Source: Clostridiales bacterium
GTDB taxonomy: Bacteria > Bacillota > Clostridia > Lachnospirales > Lachnospiraceae
Length of the DNA: 11,663 bases
Reading direction: 5' to 3'
NCBI GenBank assembly: GCA_018369015.1
Contig: JAGZDD010000123.1
Coordinates: forward strand, 1-11,663
In this document: positions 1 to 7,486 of the stretch, piece after piece
Position numbering within the stretch: the first letter of the stretch is position 1
How the letters are laid out: every line of letters begins with the position of its first letter
The notes under the pieces: generated by a model
Databases searched by the model: none
Seen by the model: only the letters and a program-made list of their open reading frames with translations
Told to the model about the DNA's origin: nothing
Position numbers and translations under genes: made by a program

Positions 1-1305
1 TTTAGCAAACAAATATAGATAAATATTTTTATAATGAAAAAGCTGGCTGCGGTCCGAAAGCGTATCTAACACGCCTGCGTCTACTTTTTCATTGGTCCAC
101 TTACACTCGCCAAAAAGCGCTGTGTTTTTATCCTGCTCTCCCATAATATCAATTTCTGCCTGGCTGCGGGCAATGGGATCATTTCCCCACCAACGGCCAA
201 GCTCCTGAAAATCTACCGGGGATTTCCCTTCTAACAATAATTTCCAAAGATACTGCTGACATATTTCCTCAAATACCTTGCCCATATAACCGGATAGATA
301 CGGCTCAATTCTTTGATAGGCCAGTTCATCTGCCCCCCGGGCAATAATCGAGCGGTTTTCAGGCACAAAACGGTACCAGAACCGGAACATGTTATCGTCA
401 ATAGAGTAAATCGATTTCCGGGATTCTTTTTCCCCATAAGGCGTTTCCCGCCGGACAAGCCCCAGCGCAATTAAATTTTTCAAATAAGCGGAGCAAATGC
501 TCGTATCTTCACCAACCTTTGAGGCAATTTCTGCCATCCGCGAAGCCCCGCCGGCAACAGCCGTAATAATTGCGTTATAAAGCGCCGGTTCCCGGACTTC
601 CTGCTTCAACAAATTTTCAGGTTCCTCAAACAGAAATGAGGTGGGATTTAAGAATGTATTTTTTATATTATCCTCAACGCTCAGATGATCATTCATCTGC
701 AATAAATACTGAGGCGTGCCTCCCACAATGCCGTAAATCAATGCTCTGTCCTCTGGCGCGAAGTTTTTAAGGTAACGGCAAACATCAAAAAAATCAAAAG
801 GCATAATCTTCATTTGCGCTGTACGTCTGCCATAAAGAGGGGCCTTGTAGGCCAACACATGATCCTCCATGTAGGACATGGATGAGCCGCAAAGAATCAA
901 CATCAGCTTCGACCTATCCTTGTATTTGTCGATCAGCATTTGTAAGGTTGACGCCAGGCTTCCCGACGCGCGCGCCACATACGGGTATTCATCAATCGCC
1001 AAAATCAGCCGCTCACTTTCTGCCAGTTTAAATACATACTCCAAAGCGGCCTGAAAAGAGGAAAAAAATGTATCTGCCAAAATCCCGGAACTATATTCCA
1101 GAATACTTCTGCTGAAATTCTCCAGGTTTTGTTTATCATTGCTTTCCACCCCCATAAAATAAATCGCTTTTTTATCTTTTATGAAATGATCAATTAACGC
1201 CGTTTTTCCAACGCGCCGCCGCCCATAAATCACCGCAAATTCAAATTTACCGGAAACATATAAGCGGTTTAAAGAATTTAATTCGCGCTCTCTGCCAATA
1301 AACAT
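1..1305 (-). CDS. AAA family ATPase with winged helix and DUF234 (PD-(D/E)XK-like) domain, C terminus cut by window edge
   Basis: The reading frame has no stop from the ATG at 1305 to base 1 (435 codons), so only the C-terminal tail is missing. A GGAGG site lies about 8 bases before the start. The P-loop GRRRVGKT is at residues 28-35 and a Walker B, LILAIDEYPY, at about 100-109. A sensor-like LILCGSS is near 136-142, followed by an arginine-rich GRR. Residues about 245-295 look like a winged helix (MAEIASKVGEDTSICSAYL). The C-terminal part carries D386 and E400-x-K402, the pattern expected of DUF234, a member of the PD-(D/E)XK nuclease clan. Proteins of this family are widespread in archaea and anaerobic bacteria and mostly of unknown function; they are sometimes suspected mobile or defence-related. 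It is monocistronic here and unrelated to the sugar operon. Family is confident; biological role is unknown. Confidence 0.9.
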   Translation of the reverse strand, partial: MFIGRERELNSLNRLYVSGKFEFAVIYGRRRVGKTALIDHFIKDKKAIYFMGVESNDKQNLENFSRSILEYSSGILADTFFSSFQAALEYVFKLAESERLILAIDEYPYVARASGSLASTLQMLIDKYKDRSKLMLILCGSSMSYMEDHVLAYKAPLYGRRTAQMKIMPFDFFDVCRYLKNFAPEDRALIYGIVGGTPQYLLQMNDHLSVEDNIKNTFLNPTSFLFEEPENLLKQEVREPALYNAIITAVAGGASRMAEIASKVGEDTSICSAYLKNLIALGLVRRETPYGEKESRKSIYSIDDNMFRFWYRFVPENRSIIARGADELAYQRIEPYLSGYMGKVFEEICQQYLWKLLLEGKSPVDFQELGRWWGNDPIARSQAEIDIMGEQDKNTALFGECKWTNEKVDAGVLDTLSDRSQLFHYKNIYLYLFAK

Positions 1306-1389
1306 GCTTTTACCTCCATTCCATAAATTTTTAATGAGTTACTGCCCACAGATACCCGATAAACAGCAGCTTTAACGATTCTATTTATA

Positions 1390-1418
1390 ATATTACCATG
1401 TCGTTCTATTTCAGTCAA
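1390..1418 (-). promoter_or_regulatory. Extended -10 sigma-70 promoter of the AAA ATPase gene
   Basis: On the minus strand TTGACT (1413-1418) is followed by a 17-base spacer and TAATAT (1390-1395). TG plus one base stands directly before the -10, an extended -10 motif. It lies about 85 bases before the ATPase start codon and reads toward it. The 15-bp repeat array begins about 8 bases upstream of the -35, and a degenerate repeat unit at 1411-1417 overlaps it. Confidence 0.6.
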
Positions 1419-1522
1419 ATACAATTTACTAAAGTATATATTACTAATTTTTATTTTAGTAATATATACTTTAGTAAGTTATATTTTAGTAAATTCTATC
1501 TTAGTAAGTTGTACTTTATGAA
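1411..1522. repeat. 15-bp-phased TTACTAA/TTAGTAA array containing a perfect 22-bp inverted repeat
   Basis: TTACTAA occurs at 1426 and 1441. Its reverse complement TTAGTAA occurs at 1456, 1471, 1486 and 1501. Each step is exactly 15 bp. Degenerate units fall in the same phase at 1411 (TCAGTCA) and 1516 (TTATGAA). The two orientations form a perfect inverted repeat, 1426-1447 against 1456-1477, around an 8-base centre. The array sits just upstream of the ATPase promoter. It could be a multi-site operator, perhaps for the ATPase's own winged helix, which is an inference. No spacers of CRISPR size are present. Confidence 0.8.
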
Positions 1523-1641
1523 AGCTGATCGGCTGCCGGAAATCAAATAGCCCGCGGCAGGCATTGGACCAGCTGGCACTCGCGGCAGCCGCCAGGAGCA
1601 AGCAGGCCTGACTTTGGCTTTTTTCCCACGGGAATAAAATA

Positions 1642-1672
1642 ACCCTGTACGGCTGTAACACCTGTACAGGGT
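1642..1672 (-). terminator. Candidate terminator of the importer operon
   Basis: ACCCTGTAC (1642-1650) and GTACAGGGT (1664-1672) form a perfect 9-bp stem with a 13-base loop, 64 bases past the stop of the last permease. On the minus strand the stem is followed by TTATTTTATT, a moderately U-rich tail. A second short dyad, TTCCC-AC-GGGAA, follows at 1623-1634. Its position fits an operon end; the tail is weaker than the best intrinsic terminators. Bases 1523-1641 hold no credible gene. Confidence 0.5.
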
Positions 1673-1735
1673 ATACTTTATTACTATTCACAGCCAGCCG
1701 TAAACAGTAACTATACTTTCATTATTCACCTGTTT

Positions 1736-2641
1736 TTATTCCTTCACACCACCCAGAGCAATTCCGGCGACAAACGCCTTCTGGAAAAACGGATAGAGAA
1801 CCATTACCGGAAGTACGCCAATGACAGCCATGGCCATTCGGATCGAATTGCCGGGCATTTTTGCCAGCGCCTCTCCCACGCCCGAATTGCCCGACAGGCT
1901 GGAAAGGTTATTAATATTATCAATAATGCTCTTTAAAAATTGCTGCAAAGAATATAAATGGGTATCATTCACATAATATAAACCGTTCGTCCAGTCGTTC
2001 CAGTAGCCCAGGCCCACCATTAAGCCAATGGTTGCCAGAATGGGCAGCGACAGCGGCAGGACAATATGAAAATAAATATACAATTCTCCCGCGCCGTCAA
2101 TTTTGGCTGCTTCCACAAGCGCCGGATGTATATTGGCCTTAAAGTTATTTTTATATAAAAGAATATAAAAACCATTAAACACAAGCGTCGGAAAAATCAG
2201 GCCGAAAATTGTATTTTTCACATGAAATACTGAGGTCCACATCAAATAGCTCGGAACAATACCGCCGTTAAACAGCATTGTAAAAAATACCATAAAGCTC
2301 AGTACCTTCGCGCGCTTGTAATCTGACCGCGACAAGGTCCACGCCAGCATAGGCCCTATTAAAAGGCTTAAGCCAGTGCCAATGATCGTCACCGCAAAGG
2401 TTACGCCGTAAGCCCTGAATATTTTTATCCCATTAGAGCTGAATAAATACTCGTAAGCATAGGCGGAAAATTTTCTTGGTATAAAACTATAGCCCTGGGT
2501 CAGCAGTGTCGATTCCTCGGTAAATGAGGAGGACACTAACAAAATAAACGGCAGTATTGCCATTGCGGCAAATACGGTTAAAATTACAATAATGATCCCC
2601 TGGTATCTTTTATCACTGACGCTTTTTACACTTGAATCCAT
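1736..2641 (-). CDS. Carbohydrate ABC transporter permease, LplC/YtcP type (CUT1)
   Basis: This is the second transmembrane subunit of a sugar importer, 301 residues, the usual length. It has an N-terminal membrane span (about 14-37) and about five more. The cytoplasmic EAA loop at about 177-196 (EAAKIDGAG then a conserved LP) contacts the ATPase. The C terminus FFQKAFVAGIALGGVKE is typical of LplC-like permeases. An upstream in-frame ATG at 2656 exists, but I chose 2641: a GGGAG site lies 8 bases before it, while the upstream ATG has none. It is last in the operon, 137 bases after the partner permease. No ABC ATPase follows; in CUT1 systems a shared MsmK-type ATPase encoded elsewhere often serves. 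Family assignment is secure; the substrate is inferred only from neighbours. Confidence 0.92.
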   Translation of the reverse strand: MDSSVKSVSDKRYQGIIIVILTVFAAMAILPFILLVSSSFTEESTLLTQGYSFIPRKFSAYAYEYLFSSNGIKIFRAYGVTFAVTIIGTGLSLLIGPMLAWTLSRSDYKRAKVLSFMVFFTMLFNGGIVPSYLMWTSVFHVKNTIFGLIFPTLVFNGFYILLYKNNFKANIHPALVEAAKIDGAGELYIYFHIVLPLSLPILATIGLMVGLGYWNDWTNGLYYVNDTHLYSLQQFLKSIIDNINNLSSLSGNSGVGEALAKMPGNSIRMAMAVIGVLPVMVLYPFFQKAFVAGIALGGVKE

Positions 2642-2697
2642 ACGTTCATCTCCCATCTAAAACACAGTTTATCCTTCGCCGCGTGGCTTCACCGCAA

Positions 2698-2772
2698 ATG
2701 AAAGCCCGATGGCTCCTCCCATCCGGTCAAGCCAGCCTGCCCGTCTGTGCGTCCACTTGCCGGGGCTTTCAT
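2698..2772 (-). other. Intercistronic inverted repeat between the two permease genes
   Basis: ATGAAAGCCC (2698-2707) and GGGCTTTCAT (2763-2772) are perfect 10-base complements around a 55-base interior, starting 6 bases after the upstream permease stop. On the minus strand the interior has a nested TGGCT/AGCCA pair. In the transcript this would be a long stem in an otherwise unusual 137-base gap. A role in mRNA processing, stability or differential expression is inference; it lacks a U-tract and is not a standard terminator. Confidence 0.5.
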
Positions 2773-2778
2773 CGTCAA

Positions 2779-4149
2779 TTAAAACAGCGCATTTTCCCTG
2801 TCCATTTTACGGACCACAAGATTGACGCCAAATACCAGGGCAAAGCCAACTACCGCCTGGTAGGTGCTTCCTGCCGAAGCAATGGATACGTTATTTAATA
2901 CCATAAGGCTGCGGTACACATAAGTATCAACGGTATTTGTCACATCGTACAGCGCGCCGGAATCCAGCGGCACCTGATAAAACAGGCCGAAATCGGAGTA
3001 AAAGATTCTTCCTACCTGCAAAAGCATCAGGGTAATAATTGTTGAGCGCAGCATTGGCAATGTCACAAACCATATCTGCTGCCATTTTGTAGCGCCGTCT
3101 ACCTTTGCGGCTTCATAAAGCCTGCGGTCGATCCCTACAATCGCTGACAGGAAAATAATCGAGTTATAGCCAACCTGCTTCCAGACATAAATAAATACAA
3201 GAATAAAAGGCCAGTATTTGGGTTCCTGGTAAAAGTTAATCGGTTCATCAAGCATATTATTAATCAGGCCTGTTTCATTTCCAAGAAGGGCGAAAACGAT
3301 ATAGGCGACGATAACCATGGAAATAAGCTGAGGCAAAAGGATGCTTGTCTGAAAAAATTTCTGGAGCGTCTTTTTATACAGATCCGATAAACATATACCT
3401 ACAAGAACGCCTACGATAATTCCCAGGGCAATGAAAACAGCGTTATACAGCAATGTATTCCGGGTAATGATAAAGGCGTCGCTGTCAAAAATGCTTCCCC
3501 TGTGGGAAAACAGCATTTTAAAATTGTCAAAGCCAACCCATGGGCTGTCAAAAATACCAAGGCTATAATCTACTTTTTTAAAGGCAATCGTAATTCCAAG
3601 CATCGGAATGTAACGGTCAATAATAAAATATAACATTCCCGGAAGCGCCATAAAGTCCAGGGTACACAAAATTTTCAGCGACCACAGGCTGTACAGGCTT
3701 GCAAGAAGAATTAAGACAAGCAAAAGCATTGCAATAATACAGCCATAGCCAACGCCAGGATTTTTTGCTCTCTTGAAGATATTGGAAACATCCATCGCAA
3801 ATTTAAAATTGCATATAAGATTTACAAGAGCGCCAAGGGCAATCAGCCTAAAGCCGATCCGGGCTTTAATGACCGGGAACAGCCAGCTTGTGACAAAAAT
3901 CACCAGCATTGCCGCCAATGAAATGACAAAAAATATATCCGGTTCAATCACAATCTTTCCGCCGTAAACCGTCTTTCCAAAAATAAAATCCAGCCCATTG
4001 ACTGTGTAAACGCCGCCGTTATAGCTATACTGAGCAAATGGGTTTGCATACATTACTGCTGCAATTACTGTCAGCACTATAAATTCCCAGCGTATTCTAT
4101 TTGAAGCTTTGGGCCGCGCCGGCAGCGCTTTTTTCTCTCGTTTACTCAT
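2779..4149 (-). CDS. Carbohydrate ABC transporter permease, LplB type, with extra N-terminal multi-span membrane domain
   Basis: This is the first transmembrane subunit of the importer. Residues about 168 to the end match an ordinary LplB/YtcP-like permease: LPGMLYFIIDRYIPMLGI, then SPWVGFDNFKMLF, and the EAA loop at 346-365 (EAAKVDGATKWQ). The protein is 456 residues against about 300 for the family. The surplus is an N-terminal region of about 160 residues with roughly four predicted spans (about 22-35, 72-90, 99-118, 134-158) and a polar loop near 36-70. I chose the ATG at 4149: GGGGAGG lies 6 bases upstream, whereas the ATGs at 4155 and 4164 overlap or precede that site. The gap to the TIM-barrel gene is only 30 bases, so it is co-transcribed. 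The role of the extra domain is unknown. Confidence 0.92.
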   Translation of the reverse strand: MSKREKKALPARPKASNRIRWEFIVLTVIAAVMYANPFAQYSYNGGVYTVNGLDFIFGKTVYGGKIVIEPDIFFVISLAAMLVIFVTSWLFPVIKARIGFRLIALGALVNLICNFKFAMDVSNIFKRAKNPGVGYGCIIAMLLLVLILLASLYSLWSLKILCTLDFMALPGMLYFIIDRYIPMLGITIAFKKVDYSLGIFDSPWVGFDNFKMLFSHRGSIFDSDAFIITRNTLLYNAVFIALGIIVGVLVGICLSDLYKKTLQKFFQTSILLPQLISMVIVAYIVFALLGNETGLINNMLDEPINFYQEPKYWPFILVFIYVWKQVGYNSIIFLSAIVGIDRRLYEAAKVDGATKWQQIWFVTLPMLRSTIITLMLLQVGRIFYSDFGLFYQVPLDSGALYDVTNTVDTYVYRSLMVLNNVSIASAGSTYQAVVGFALVFGVNLVVRKMDRENALF

Positions 4150-4179
4150 GTTCATCCTCCCCATCCTAGGTACGCGCCC

Positions 4180-5232
4180 CTAGCCTTCGATCAGCCGCTT
4201 TAACATCTCGTGATGGCGCCTTACCTGCTCTGTTTCATCCGGCAGAAATTCATAGCCCCGGTCCTGCTGGTCTCTCTGTCCTTCGTATTCCGAATCGATA
4301 TAGCCGTCATAGCCGCACTCTTTTAAAACCTTTATAGGATTTTCATAATCAATACAAAGCTCCTCATAGCAGCCCGGGCGCCCCGGTATTTCTGTCATAT
4401 CGTAAAACTTTCCGTGGATACTCACAATATAAGGGATAATTTCCCGAAGATCCTCAGGTTTTGATATTGGCTCATGGATCGCCAGGCGTTCCATAGAGGT
4501 TACGCTCATCTCGCCGTCCGGATATTTTTCCCGGGCCAGCTCAACCAGCTCATCGAAGGTGTACTTTTGACAATTTTCTACAATAAAATCGACTTCCTCA
4601 GCATATTTTGCGTTCCTTCGTTCATAGTCAATCGTTACCTGTGACGCCCGGCGCTGGAAAATACCGAAGTCCGGCACAAGGCCGATATAAGGGCAGCCCG
4701 TTTTTTCTCTTAAATCAATAATTTGCTGCACGAGTCTGAAATCCCGGACCGCGGACATACCGTATTTACTTTTCTTCTGTGTCCGCTGCTTAATCGGAAT
4801 AGGAAAATGAATTTCCTTGCCAATTCGGACATTGGCCTTTTCTGCCGTTTCAAGAGCCATTTCAATAACATCGATCGGAACGCTGCTCAATGTCCGCACA
4901 TTTTCAAAACCCAGCTTTGAGGCAATGATAATATCATTTTTCAAACGCTCGGCGGCTTCTCTGTGATTCATTACATGATCCCGGAACTGATGAACGTCAA
5001 GAAATACATCGGCAGTAACAGCTTTCATATTGTATCTTGCCATTGTATTGTTCCAGTCAAAAATAAACTGTTCTGAGGGAAATGGATAGCCCGGCACAAT
5101 GGAATCCATAATGATTTCTATGCCGTCCGTTCCAAGCTGGTCATGCACTCTGGCAATCATTGCTTTCCAGTCCATTTTTCCGAAAAACTGCTCCTGCTGA
5201 TAGCTGTATAAAGAAACACCGCGCTTAATCAT
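4180..5232 (-). CDS. TIM-barrel protein resembling C-glycoside deglycosidase alpha subunit (AP endonuclease 2 / sugar isomerase-epimerase fold)
   Basis: The 350-residue protein fits the xylose-isomerase-like TIM-barrel family. Candidate metal ligands follow the usual Glu-Asp-His-Glu order: E140 (GKEIHFP), D188 (VPDFG), H273 (SIHGKF) and E315 (DSEYEG). The GRPGCYEELCIDYENPI segment near 284-300 precedes the last ligand. A frame extension to 5289 exists, but the ATG at 5232 has GGGAGG 8 bases upstream and is preferred. It overlaps the DUF6379-like gene by 8 bp (ATGATTAA), which suggests translational coupling and a stoichiometric complex. In DgpB/DgpC and DfgA/DfgB systems such a pair cleaves 3-oxo-C-glycosides by metal-assisted elimination. 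That role is inferred from pairing and family; cleavage of 3-oxo-O-glycosides or a plain isomerase/epimerase are alternatives. Confidence 0.85.
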   Translation of the reverse strand: MIKRGVSLYSYQQEQFFGKMDWKAMIARVHDQLGTDGIEIIMDSIVPGYPFPSEQFIFDWNNTMARYNMKAVTADVFLDVHQFRDHVMNHREAAERLKNDIIIASKLGFENVRTLSSVPIDVIEMALETAEKANVRIGKEIHFPIPIKQRTQKKSKYGMSAVRDFRLVQQIIDLREKTGCPYIGLVPDFGIFQRRASQVTIDYERRNAKYAEEVDFIVENCQKYTFDELVELAREKYPDGEMSVTSMERLAIHEPISKPEDLREIIPYIVSIHGKFYDMTEIPGRPGCYEELCIDYENPIKVLKECGYDGYIDSEYEGQRDQQDRGYEFLPDETEQVRRHHEMLKRLIEG

Positions 5233-5737
5233 TATCCGCACCTCCCATATGTTTAAGGCTAACGTTTTGCGTTCCCGAAGAGTCCTCATTCAAGTCCAGT
5301 TCATAAGTGAAAATAAAGGATGACTTTCCGCTCCCCACACCGTCGCCCGGAACCGGAGGGTTTTTTACCCATTCCTCATCCCACGGGGCATAGCCGTACT
5401 GCATAAGTATGGACTGCTGTAAACGGATTTCGTGCCTGCCCGGCGCAAGACCTCCGTCCTTTTTGACATGGACAATGGCTTCTGTGGCATAATCCCAATG
5501 CTCCCACACACATTTTTTTATTTCCTCAAAGGATCTCTCTCCTTTGCCATTCACCTCAAAGGTCTGGACACCCCTCCCATACTGAACGCCGTCACATTCA
5601 ATATAGTAACCGTTATGTAAAGAGAGAAAGCATCCTCTGTAATCTGCAATTTTTAAAGCAAAGGAAAAGCCGATTGGCTTTCCCTTTTCGTAATCATTTT
5701 TTAAGCTGTCTTTTCTTATTAAGAAATTATCAAACAT
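5225..5737 (-). CDS. DUF6379-like protein, C-glycoside deglycosidase beta-subunit type
   Basis: This small cytoplasmic protein of 170 residues has no signal peptide. Recognisable family features are an N-terminal F-x-N-x-x-x-R...KGKPIGFSFALKI, then ADYRGCFLSLHNGYYIECDG, and WDYATEAIVHVKKDGGLAPGRHEI at about 81-104, followed by an aromatic-rich stretch near 113-123. These match my memory of the DUF6379 beta-sandwich that forms the small subunit of C-glycoside deglycosidases (DgpB, CarC, DfgB types). The ATG at 5737 has only a weak AAAGG about 11 bases upstream. The longer open frame to 5860 runs into the lipoprotein gene and shows no family sequence before residue 1 as chosen. Its last codons contain the ribosome binding site and start of the TIM-barrel gene. 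Assignment rests on motif recall, not a search. Confidence 0.82.
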   Translation of the reverse strand: MFDNFLIRKDSLKNDYEKGKPIGFSFALKIADYRGCFLSLHNGYYIECDGVQYGRGVQTFEVNGKGERSFEEIKKCVWEHWDYATEAIVHVKKDGGLAPGRHEIRLQQSILMQYGYAPWDEEWVKNPPVPGDGVGSGKSSFIFTYELDLNEDSSGTQNVSLKHMGGADND

Positions 5738-5772
5738 TTTTGTACACGCCTTTCTGATTTTCAAACACTTTG

Positions 5773-5793
5773 GCCGCTGTGTGCAGGCGCGGC
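5773..5793 (-). other. Short hairpin after the solute-binding protein gene
   Basis: GCCGC (5773-5777) and GCGGC (5789-5793) form a 5-bp stem around 11 bases, directly after the lipoprotein stop at 5796. There is no U-tract on the minus strand, so it probably does not terminate. Such hairpins after binding-protein genes can stabilise the upstream mRNA; here that is inference. Confidence 0.35.
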
Positions 5794-5795
5794 TT

Positions 5796-7442
5796 TTATT
5801 TGCCGTTTGCGGCCAGCCATTCGTCAAGCTGGGCCTGATATGCGGCCACAAGCTCATCAATACCGTTTGCCGTTAATTCATCCAAAAATTCCTGATAATA
5901 AGTGTCAAAGTCCTGTGTCGTAGAACCGGAAAGAACTGTTGTCTTATATTTTTCAAAAACATTAATGCAGGCTGTAAGCGTTGACTCAAGCCCCGTGTTG
6001 TCAACGTTAAAGCCCAGGTACGGCGAAACCTCGGCGGCTTCGTTGGCTTCCTTCTGGATCTCGCGGACATTCGGCTCATTTCCGGCCCATGGCGTAATGT
6101 TTAAACGGTTTCCGTATAAAAAGTCAGCAATATGGTACTGTACAGTTTCAGCTGTAACTCCCTCCGGGTAGTCGGCAAGCCCATCCTCGTTAATCACATA
6201 ATCCCTGCCCTCAATACCCCAGGAAAGCAAGTCGCCAAGGCCGCTGTCCGCTGTATATAAAAGATTCAGGAATTTAATTGCGGCTTCCGGCTCTAATGCC
6301 GTTACAGGCACACAGAACCCAAACTTTGTCAGGTTTCCGGTCGTAATCATGGACGCGCTTTCATCCACTGGATTTAAAACGATCATGTCATATCCTGTTG
6401 TCGCAATAGACGTCTGCTCGCCGCCAACCTCTGTCGTTGTCATCATACCGCAGCCTACGCCATTTTTCAGAAGGGTCGCGCCAAAATCCTGTGACATGGC
6501 CGCGTCCTTATAAACGAGCCCTTCCTGGTACCAATCGTATGTCCGGCGCAAAACTTCCTTAACATCTTCATCAAAATACATACATTCAACTTTTCCGGTT
6601 TCTTTATTTGCCATAAACATATTGGAGGAATCCCCCAGATTATCATAAACATAGCCATCTGAGAAATTTTCACCGGAACAAAGGGCCGGATTGGCCATAA
6701 GAACGCTTCCGTTCACATCCGCATTAACAAGCCCGAGGCCGGACTGGTCACTGATGGCTTTTATAGCATCCTTAACCTCCGTCCACGTTGCGGCATTTTC
6801 CAAATCCTGCGTCACACCGGCAGCGTCCGCCAAATCCCTGCGGACAAGGAGCATTGCTTTAAAGGTCAGCGGGCCATAATTTCCAACGCCGTAAACCCGT
6901 CCATCCTTTGAGGTTGCGGCAAGAAGCTCGTCGCCTAAAGTATTTTTAATTTCCGGCCCGTATTCGTCAAGATAGTCTGTAATGTCCATAATCTGGTTCT
7001 GAGCCATTAATGTATTGTAGGTCGTACTTGGATTTGGCGTAAACATCATCAAATCCATTTTTTCACTTCCGGTAATCATCATCGGCACCTGGGTTTCATA
7101 TTTCGCCGAGTCAATCCACATAAGATCTACAGCCACATTGATACGGCTCTGGGTAATTTCATTCACAGCCTCCTCCACAGCGGCGGAAGCGGATTCGTCC
7201 ACAGTTCCCAGAGTTCTTAAAACAACCGTAATTTCCGTCATTTCACCGCTGCCGGCGGCAGCATTTCCCTCATTGCCAGAGCTGTCCTGGCCGCCTTCTT
7301 CCCCGCCGCCTGACGCCTCCTGTCCATTCTGGGATTGCCCGGAAGGCTGCGCCTCACTCTCAGGATTGCCTCCGCAGCCTGCCAGCAAGCTGGCGGCCAT
7401 AGCTCCTGTCAGCAGCATTGATAATAATTTTTTACACTTCAT
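5796..7442 (-). CDS. ABC transporter solute-binding lipoprotein, LplA type with DUF3502-like C terminus
   Basis: This is the extracellular substrate receptor of the importer, 548 residues. It has a lipoprotein signal (KK, hydrophobic core, LLAGC) with the lipidated cysteine at 23. A Gly/Ser/Glu/Gln linker follows to about residue 67, then the mature fold begins with EITVVLRTLG. The C terminus TANGIDELVAAYQAQLDEWL is characteristic of DUF3502 in LplA/LipO-type binding proteins. AGGAGG lies 8 bases before the ATG. It sits between the amidohydrolase and the deglycosidase-like pair and matches the LplB/LplC permeases, so the three form one importer. These receptors bind oligosaccharides or glycosides; the actual ligand cannot be read from sequence. 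The 148-base leader upstream is highly structured. Confidence 0.95.
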   Translation of the reverse strand: MKCKKLLSMLLTGAMAASLLAGCGGNPESEAQPSGQSQNGQEASGGGEEGGQDSSGNEGNAAAGSGEMTEITVVLRTLGTVDESASAAVEEAVNEITQSRINVAVDLMWIDSAKYETQVPMMITGSEKMDLMMFTPNPSTTYNTLMAQNQIMDITDYLDEYGPEIKNTLGDELLAATSKDGRVYGVGNYGPLTFKAMLLVRRDLADAAGVTQDLENAATWTEVKDAIKAISDQSGLGLVNADVNGSVLMANPALCSGENFSDGYVYDNLGDSSNMFMANKETGKVECMYFDEDVKEVLRRTYDWYQEGLVYKDAAMSQDFGATLLKNGVGCGMMTTTEVGGEQTSIATTGYDMIVLNPVDESASMITTGNLTKFGFCVPVTALEPEAAIKFLNLLYTADSGLGDLLSWGIEGRDYVINEDGLADYPEGVTAETVQYHIADFLYGNRLNITPWAGNEPNVREIQKEANEAAEVSPYLGFNVDNTGLESTLTACINVFEKYKTTVLSGSTTQDFDTYYQEFLDELTANGIDELVAAYQAQLDEWLAANGK

Positions 7443-7468
7443 AAATACTTCCTCCTCATAAGTTTCAT

Positions 7469-7485
7469 GCGGCGGAACGCGCCGC
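7469..7485 (-). other. GC-rich hairpin in the leader of the solute-binding protein gene
   Basis: GCGGCG (7469-7474) and CGCCGC (7480-7485) pair perfectly around a 5-base loop. It lies 27 bases upstream of the lipoprotein start and about 13 bases before its ribosome binding site. No U-tract follows. It could act as a processing or stability element, or pause site. Confidence 0.5.
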
Positions 7486-7486
7486 T

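Noticed and set aside
1411..1522. CRISPR array
   Set aside because: The repeat unit is 7 bp at a 15-bp period with no unique spacers and no cas genes nearby.
1479..1691. Minus-strand 70-codon open frame ending in a repeating L-T-K-I pattern
   Set aside because: It starts with GTG without a ribosome binding site, spans the candidate operon terminator, and its periodic C terminus is just the 15-bp DNA repeat read as 5-codon units.
5233..5289. Longer start for the TIM-barrel gene at 5289
   Set aside because: The extra 19 residues lie inside the upstream gene and lack barrel-type sequence; a good GGGAGG site is placed for the ATG at 5232.
5738..5860. N-terminal extension of the DUF6379-like gene to an ATG at 5860
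   Set aside because: It overlaps the 3' end of the lipoprotein gene, has low-complexity unrelated sequence, and family-like sequence begins only at the ATG at 5737.
7138..7461. Plus-strand 107-codon open frame
   Set aside because: It is antisense to the signal peptide and Gly/Ser linker of the lipoprotein; its Pro/Ser-rich composition follows from that.
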